From: Dyadobacter diqingensis
Lineage (GTDB): Bacteria; Bacteroidota; Bacteroidia; Cytophagales; Spirosomataceae
DNA length: 64,000 nt
NCBI RefSeq assembly: GCF_024220585.1
Contig: NZ_JAMXKF010000007.1
Location: 306,776-370,775, forward strand
Direction of reading: 5' to 3'
Under the pieces are notes generated by a model. That model searched no databases. It was not told where the DNA came from and saw nothing but the letters and a program-made list of their open reading frames with translations. A program made the translations under genes and the position numbers. Below are positions 60,085 to 64,000 of this stretch, piece after piece. The first letter of the stretch is position 1. Every line of letters begins with the position of its first letter.

Positions 60085-61353
60085 ATGAAAATTTTCTACT
60101 GCTTACTTTTATATTTACTGATTTCAAATTTTTCATATTCTCAAGTAAACCTGAATTAAGGCCTAATCGGATGTTATCCATTTTCCGGAAATGCAAGTGA
60201 CTTAAGCAGCAGCAGTAACAATGGAAAGGTCTCAGGTGCCAAATTAACGGCTGACCGATTCGGTAAATCCAACAGCGCATATGATTTTGACGGTATCAAT
60301 GATTACATCGAAATAAGCCCGAAGAATTTACAGCTAAATACCTTTTCATATTCAATTTGGGTCTCTCCCAAAAATCTGCCTTCACCTTCTGTAGCGTTCT
60401 TCTTATTTTCCGTTGGCAGTGATTACGGTGATCAGCACATTTTGCTTGGCAATGATTATACAGCACGTCACAATGCATTTGCTCATGGAAGTTATCAGGG
60501 AGTAGCTCAAAACGTGCGATGTACAGATGACGTGCTTCCTCAAACTGACAAATGGTACCATCTTGTACTCTGCAAGGATATTGATAATTACTATTTTTAC
60601 ATCGACGGACAATTGATCTGCGCAAACCCACTAAATGGTGCAAAAGCATTTTACGGAACAGGGATCGTGAGAGCTATGATAGGTGCCAGAAATAACTACG
60701 GACAAGCCTCCAATGTACTTATTGACGATGTTCACCTGTACAACAGAGCTTTAAACCAAGAGGAGATCAACGCTTTGTTTAAGGGAGACACAAGTATCCC
60801 CTCTTCGATTACGCTAAAAGCCGAAAACGAAAATGCATGTGGCGGGGAGCAAATCCGTTTAATTGCAGAAGGCAGCTCCAATGATGCAGTATTTCAATGG
60901 AAGATTGACAAGGTTCTGGTTTCACCAGAAACGGGCCAGGAATTCTTGTACACATTGCCAAGACGATCGGCCGATTATGAATTATCAATTGACGTTGAAG
61001 CCTCTTATGTAGGTTCTTGTTTTAAGGTAAATCCTGCTAATACATCTAAAATTATTTCCGTCAAAAATTGCGTTACGCCTCATAACGATAAACAATTACT
61101 GGTTCCCAACGTTTTCACTCCAAATCATGATGGTGTGAATGACACGTGGGAAATCCGGAACTGGGATGCTTATCCGGATACTAAAATATTTGTTTACAGC
61201 CGCTGGGGAGAGGTTATTTTTCAGTCAACCGGATATCTTACGGCCTGGGACGGAACATATCGTGGAAAAACAGTAATGCCTGGCATGTATCCCTACAAGA
61301 TATATTCAGAAGGGAAATTATTGTCAAATGGCACGATTAACATTCTTCGCTAA
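60085..61353 (+). pseudogene. LamG-domain surface protein with a type B sorting domain, interrupted by a TAA at codon 25
   Basis: Translating from ATG 60085 gives a signal peptide (MKIFYCLLLYLLISNFSYSQ) then VNLN-stop-GLIGCYPFSGN in the same frame. Homologs typically read ...LNQGL, so the TAA at 60157-60159 is one C-to-T change from CAA (Gln). After it, the frame is open for 397 codons: LamG fold (about residues 28-235; AYDFDGINDYIEI, WYHLVLCKDIDNYYFYIDGQ), an Ig-like linker, and a CHU_C/type B T9SS domain (VPNVFTPNHDGVNDTWEI). The rest shows no sign of decay. A short frame starting at ATG 60442 would have no signal peptide. Confidence 0.85.
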
Positions 61354-61461
61354 ACCAGCCATGTTTATTAATACAATTAAGATTAAAAGAGGCTTTTAGT
61401 ATTATCTTCTTTATGAACTCTCTTTTTCCTCTTATCTTCGACAAAATATTTGAGCATTGTA

Positions 61462-62343
61462 ATGAAATTAAAGACAATAAAGACAGTCCTGGGGCACCCG
61501 TTAAATAAAAACAGAAAGGTAAAAGCACTTCTCACGTTTCTAAAAAGAGGAATTGTAATTCGTTTGCATAAACACCCGATGGTCTATCCTTTTGTTGAAA
61601 ATGTTTCATTGGTTGTTGACAGAGGCATGTCCAGTGCAGAGCTTCAGATATATACCGGCCTGTACGATACCAACGAAATGTTGTTCGTGATGCATTATCT
61701 GAGACCGGAAGATACTTTTGTAGACGTTGGTGCTAATATTGGCGTATATTCCGTTTTGGCATCAGGAATAACAGGTGCAAAATCTTTATCTTTCGAGCCA
61801 ATCCCTTCCACTTTTGCGAATCTGAAACGCAATATCAACTACAACAATTTACAGGATAAAACAGAATTGTATAACCTTGGCGTGGGTGACAAGGAGGAAA
61901 CATTGGTATTTTCGAACACGCTGGATGCTATAAACCATGTTATCAACGACAGCACATTCGGCGGCCCGGTTACAGAAGTTCCTGTGAACTCCCTTGACAA
62001 CTTATTAAGAGGAAAAAATATTAATCTTCTTAAAATTGATGTGGAAGGATTTGAAGCGAATGTCATCAATGGTGCAACTTCGACCCTGGAAAGACCTGAG
62101 TTGAAAATAATTATTATGGAGACCAACGGTCTTTCTGACCAATATGAATTTGGGCAGAATTACATTCATAATAAACTTCTTGCTCTTGGGTTCGTTCCGT
62201 ACAACTATCTTCCTACGGAAAGAAAACTGACTAAAATTACCTCAACAAATCCAGAAAACACGATTTATATCAGAGATCTTTCATTCGTTGAGAACCGGAT
62301 CAAAACATCCCGAAAAATCAGACTTGGAGATTCGTTGATTTAA
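61462..62343 (+). CDS. FkbM-family methyltransferase
   Basis: 293 aa from ATG 61462; the in-frame TTG at 61450 is four codons earlier. Rossmann methyltransferase with the SAM motif FVDVGANIGVYSVLASGI, then SFEPIPSTFANLKRNI and LLKIDVEGFEANVING, all diagnostic of FkbM. These methylate hydroxyls on polyketides and sugars. Within a flippase/epimerase cluster, a role in decorating an exported polysaccharide is likely. Confidence 0.93.
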   Translation: MKLKTIKTVLGHPLNKNRKVKALLTFLKRGIVIRLHKHPMVYPFVENVSLVVDRGMSSAELQIYTGLYDTNEMLFVMHYLRPEDTFVDVGANIGVYSVLASGITGAKSLSFEPIPSTFANLKRNINYNNLQDKTELYNLGVGDKEETLVFSNTLDAINHVINDSTFGGPVTEVPVNSLDNLLRGKNINLLKIDVEGFEANVINGATSTLERPELKIIIMETNGLSDQYEFGQNYIHNKLLALGFVPYNYLPTERKLTKITSTNPENTIYIRDLSFVENRIKTSRKIRLGDSLI

Positions 62344-62344
62344 G

Positions 62345-62375
62345 ATAATTTCAGTAACCTGGTTACTGAAATTAT
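62345..62375. terminator. Shared terminator between FkbM and the convergent flippase gene
   Basis: ATAATTTCAGTAACC (62345-62359) and GGTTACTGAAATTAT (62361-62375) are exact complements. The right arm overlaps the flippase stop region. Confidence 0.8.
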
Positions 62376-63871
62376 TTCAGCCATTTTCGCTGAAAAGATA
62401 ACACCAGCTCATTAATCTCAACCGATACCTGCATCCGGATAATAAACACCGCAAACAAAATCACGAGCACACCTGAGCGTAAAACCAGGACGGTCATGGC
62501 CGAAAACACAGTGCGGGTATAGTCAGGCACCAAAAATGTCAGTGCGTATAACAATGCGAGTACAATGGCCACCTGTACGGTTTTGCCTGTAAAAGGTAAC
62601 ACACCAAATTTCCTCCCGACAAACAGCATCCTGGCCATTGAATAACCGAATGTTGTGAGCGCGGTGGCGATCGCTGCTCCCAGAAATCCGTATAACGGGA
62701 TCAGCCAAAGGTTTAACAAAAACCCACAGATCGCGGACGCTACAATAAATAACGTGGCAAACCTGAAAAATTTCGAGTACAAAATAATTTCTGTATTAAG
62801 CCCCGTTGCAATGTCGAACACTTTCGCCAGCGCTAAGAAAAGCACTACGTATTTTCCTTCACCGTATGTATCTCCTTTGGGAATGAGATAAAAAATATCA
62901 TCTATACTTGCCCAGATCAGTAAGAAAAAAAGCCCGCCAGCGATAAGCTGGTTCAGTGCAGATTTCTGATTCATGGTTCTCACATGATCGTAGTCTCCAT
63001 TGGTGAGCGAAGTGGAGAGCAGCGGTATTGATATCTGACCGATCGCCTTGCGTGGTATTTCAATAACTCCGGCAATGTAGGAGGCGATAATAAAAATCCC
63101 TGCATTAACCAATCCACGTTCACCAGCCAGCATTGTACGATCAATAAAAAGCATCAGGTTCACACCTATTCCGCCCAACAATGTAAAACCTCCGTACGCA
63201 AGCATTTGGCGGATGGTAACGCCTGTAAGAATGTTACGGTCCGGGAAACGCCAATACCACTTTCCAAGCGTTTTGATATAGCTAATTAGGATAAGCACCC
63301 CTAAACCATAAGAAGCAATGACGAGGTAAAGCATCATATCAAAACTTAGCCAACCCATCCCAAAAGTAAATATCAGAATAACATTTGCCAGCTTCAGATA
63401 TACTTCACGAATAAAACTTGGAACGGCAATTCGTGCATTGTTCCGGCAATATGCTTCCAGCACGGTAATGTAAATCCAGAAAATGGTTAGCGGAATAACC
63501 AGGAAATGGTATTTCAATAACATCGGAGATTCCTTCGCGTAATACGCGTGAATAGCCGGTGTAAAGAGCAGATACAATATAGAGAAAAGCAGACCGCCAA
63601 TAAACGGAAGAAATAGCAAAAAAGGCAGAATTCCGCGATGCTGATTTTCATCGTCTCTAAAAAGACTGAAAAATTTATCTGCTATGAAAGGCGTCCCCAG
63701 ATGGGCAAAAGCAGAAAAAAGCAAACTATTTTCAAAGAGCAACCGGGAAAGTGCATATTGTTCTACCGATAGAAATTTTGTAGAAACATACATCTGATTG
63801 ACAATACCAATCCCGACTCCGATATAAGACCCTAACCCTGCTTTAAGACTCTGACGAACAACAATTCCCAC
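62372..63871 (-). CDS. Wzx-like polysaccharide flippase (MVF/MATE superfamily)
   Basis: 499 aa from a GTG start. About 14 predicted helices with an Arg-Lys-rich C-terminus (QRKWLK). The N-terminal VRQSLKAGLGSYIGVGIGIV and GGFTLLGGIGVNLMLFIDRTML segments are typical of O-antigen or capsule repeat-unit transporters. It moves lipid-linked oligosaccharides across the inner membrane. The start is 9 bp after the stop of the upstream epimerase gene, so they form one operon. Confidence 0.9.
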   Translation of the reverse strand: MGIVVRQSLKAGLGSYIGVGIGIVNQMYVSTKFLSVEQYALSRLLFENSLLFSAFAHLGTPFIADKFFSLFRDDENQHRGILPFLLFLPFIGGLLFSILYLLFTPAIHAYYAKESPMLLKYHFLVIPLTIFWIYITVLEAYCRNNARIAVPSFIREVYLKLANVILIFTFGMGWLSFDMMLYLVIASYGLGVLILISYIKTLGKWYWRFPDRNILTGVTIRQMLAYGGFTLLGGIGVNLMLFIDRTMLAGERGLVNAGIFIIASYIAGVIEIPRKAIGQISIPLLSTSLTNGDYDHVRTMNQKSALNQLIAGGLFFLLIWASIDDIFYLIPKGDTYGEGKYVVLFLALAKVFDIATGLNTEIILYSKFFRFATLFIVASAICGFLLNLWLIPLYGFLGAAIATALTTFGYSMARMLFVGRKFGVLPFTGKTVQVAIVLALLYALTFLVPDYTRTVFSAMTVLVLRSGVLVILFAVFIIRMQVSVEINELVLSFQRKWLK

Positions 63872-63880
63872 TATAAAAGG

Positions 63881-64000
63881 CTAGTTAGCATATTTTTGTA
63901 TCAATATCTCAGCGATACGTTCCGCGGCACGTCCGTCCCAAAATGGCGGTATAACCCCTTCCTTGGTCCGACCACCCAAAATATCCTGTACTTTTTCAGC
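63881..64000 (-). CDS. C-terminus of UDP-N-acetylglucosamine 2-epimerase (non-hydrolysing), partial
   Basis: 39 residues are visible, running off the right edge. The IPPFWDGRAAERIAEIL ending matches the conserved terminus of WecB-type epimerases, which interconvert UDP-GlcNAc and UDP-ManNAc for envelope polysaccharides. The stop TAG is at 63883-63881. Upstream residues lie outside the window. Confidence 0.75.
   Translation of the reverse strand, partial: AEKVQDILGGRTKEGVIPPFWDGRAAERIAEILIQKYAN

Noticed and set aside
60442..61353. Independent gene starting at ATG 60442
   Set aside because: It would begin inside the LamG domain without a signal peptide. Reading from 60085 shows a complete gene broken by one stop.

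Overview
The window looks like a chromosomal segment of a Cytophagales-type Bacteroidota, close in style to Dyadobacter or Spirosoma. This rests on the SusC/SusD pair, type IX secretion sorting domains, many TonB-dependent receptors, LytS/LytTR signalling, a Reg_prop sensor kinase, AT-rich intergenic DNA, weak ribosome binding sites and promoters of the TTG-N20-TAnnTTTG form. Taxonomy is inferred from gene style only.

Layout. (1) 1-12011: a polysaccharide utilization locus with a SusC C-terminus, SusD, a type IX-secreted family 8 polysaccharide lyase with two DNRLRE-type modules, a GH16 endo-glucanase, an S1 sulfatase and a Tat-exported GH116 glycosidase. The substrate is probably an acidic, possibly sulfated glycan. 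(2) 12012-16539: a small AT-rich accessory island of unrecognised genes, interleaved with a dispersed repeat family and decayed copies of the 3' end of the adjacent LytTR gene. This is the most unusual part. (3) 16540-21286, minus strand: a tight TonB receptor - TPR lipoprotein-like protein - LytS kinase - LytTR regulator operon. (4) 21287-32751: small unknowns, a NamZ-type muramidase, a radical SAM protein, an M42 peptidase, greA with a possible upstream attenuator or sRNA, fmt, a dihydrofolate reductase, a CBM-esterase and hslU. (5) 33117-38405: GH92 mannosidase, aldo/keto reductase, and a sugar dehydrogenase followed by a c-type cytochrome. (6) 38466-45363: a tandem 170-bp palindrome-rich repeat, then a probable metal-regulated block of two siderophore-type TonB receptors flanking DoxX and DUF4198 proteins. 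(7) 45591-53284: gluconokinase-type sugar kinase, metallophosphoesterase, exported DinB protein, PgeF, lamin-tail protein, lysine/alanine-rich histone-like protein, SpoU methyltransferase. (8) 53600-58305: a Reg_prop sensor kinase with two paralogous NarL-type regulators. (9) 58957-64000: an envelope or exopolysaccharide neighbourhood with GNAT, a LamG/type-B sorting-domain gene broken by one stop codon, FkbM methyltransferase, a Wzx-like flippase and the end of a UDP-GlcNAc 2-epimerase.

No rRNA, tRNA, CRISPR array, transposase, integrase or phage structural gene was recognised. The strongest leads are the LytTR-3'-end insertion hot spot, the operator-flanked promoter at 39.0 kb, the nonsense-interrupted lectin gene at 60.1 kb, and the terminator-like hairpins placed directly before the sulfatase and upstream of greA. 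All calls come from reading the sequence. No database search was run.
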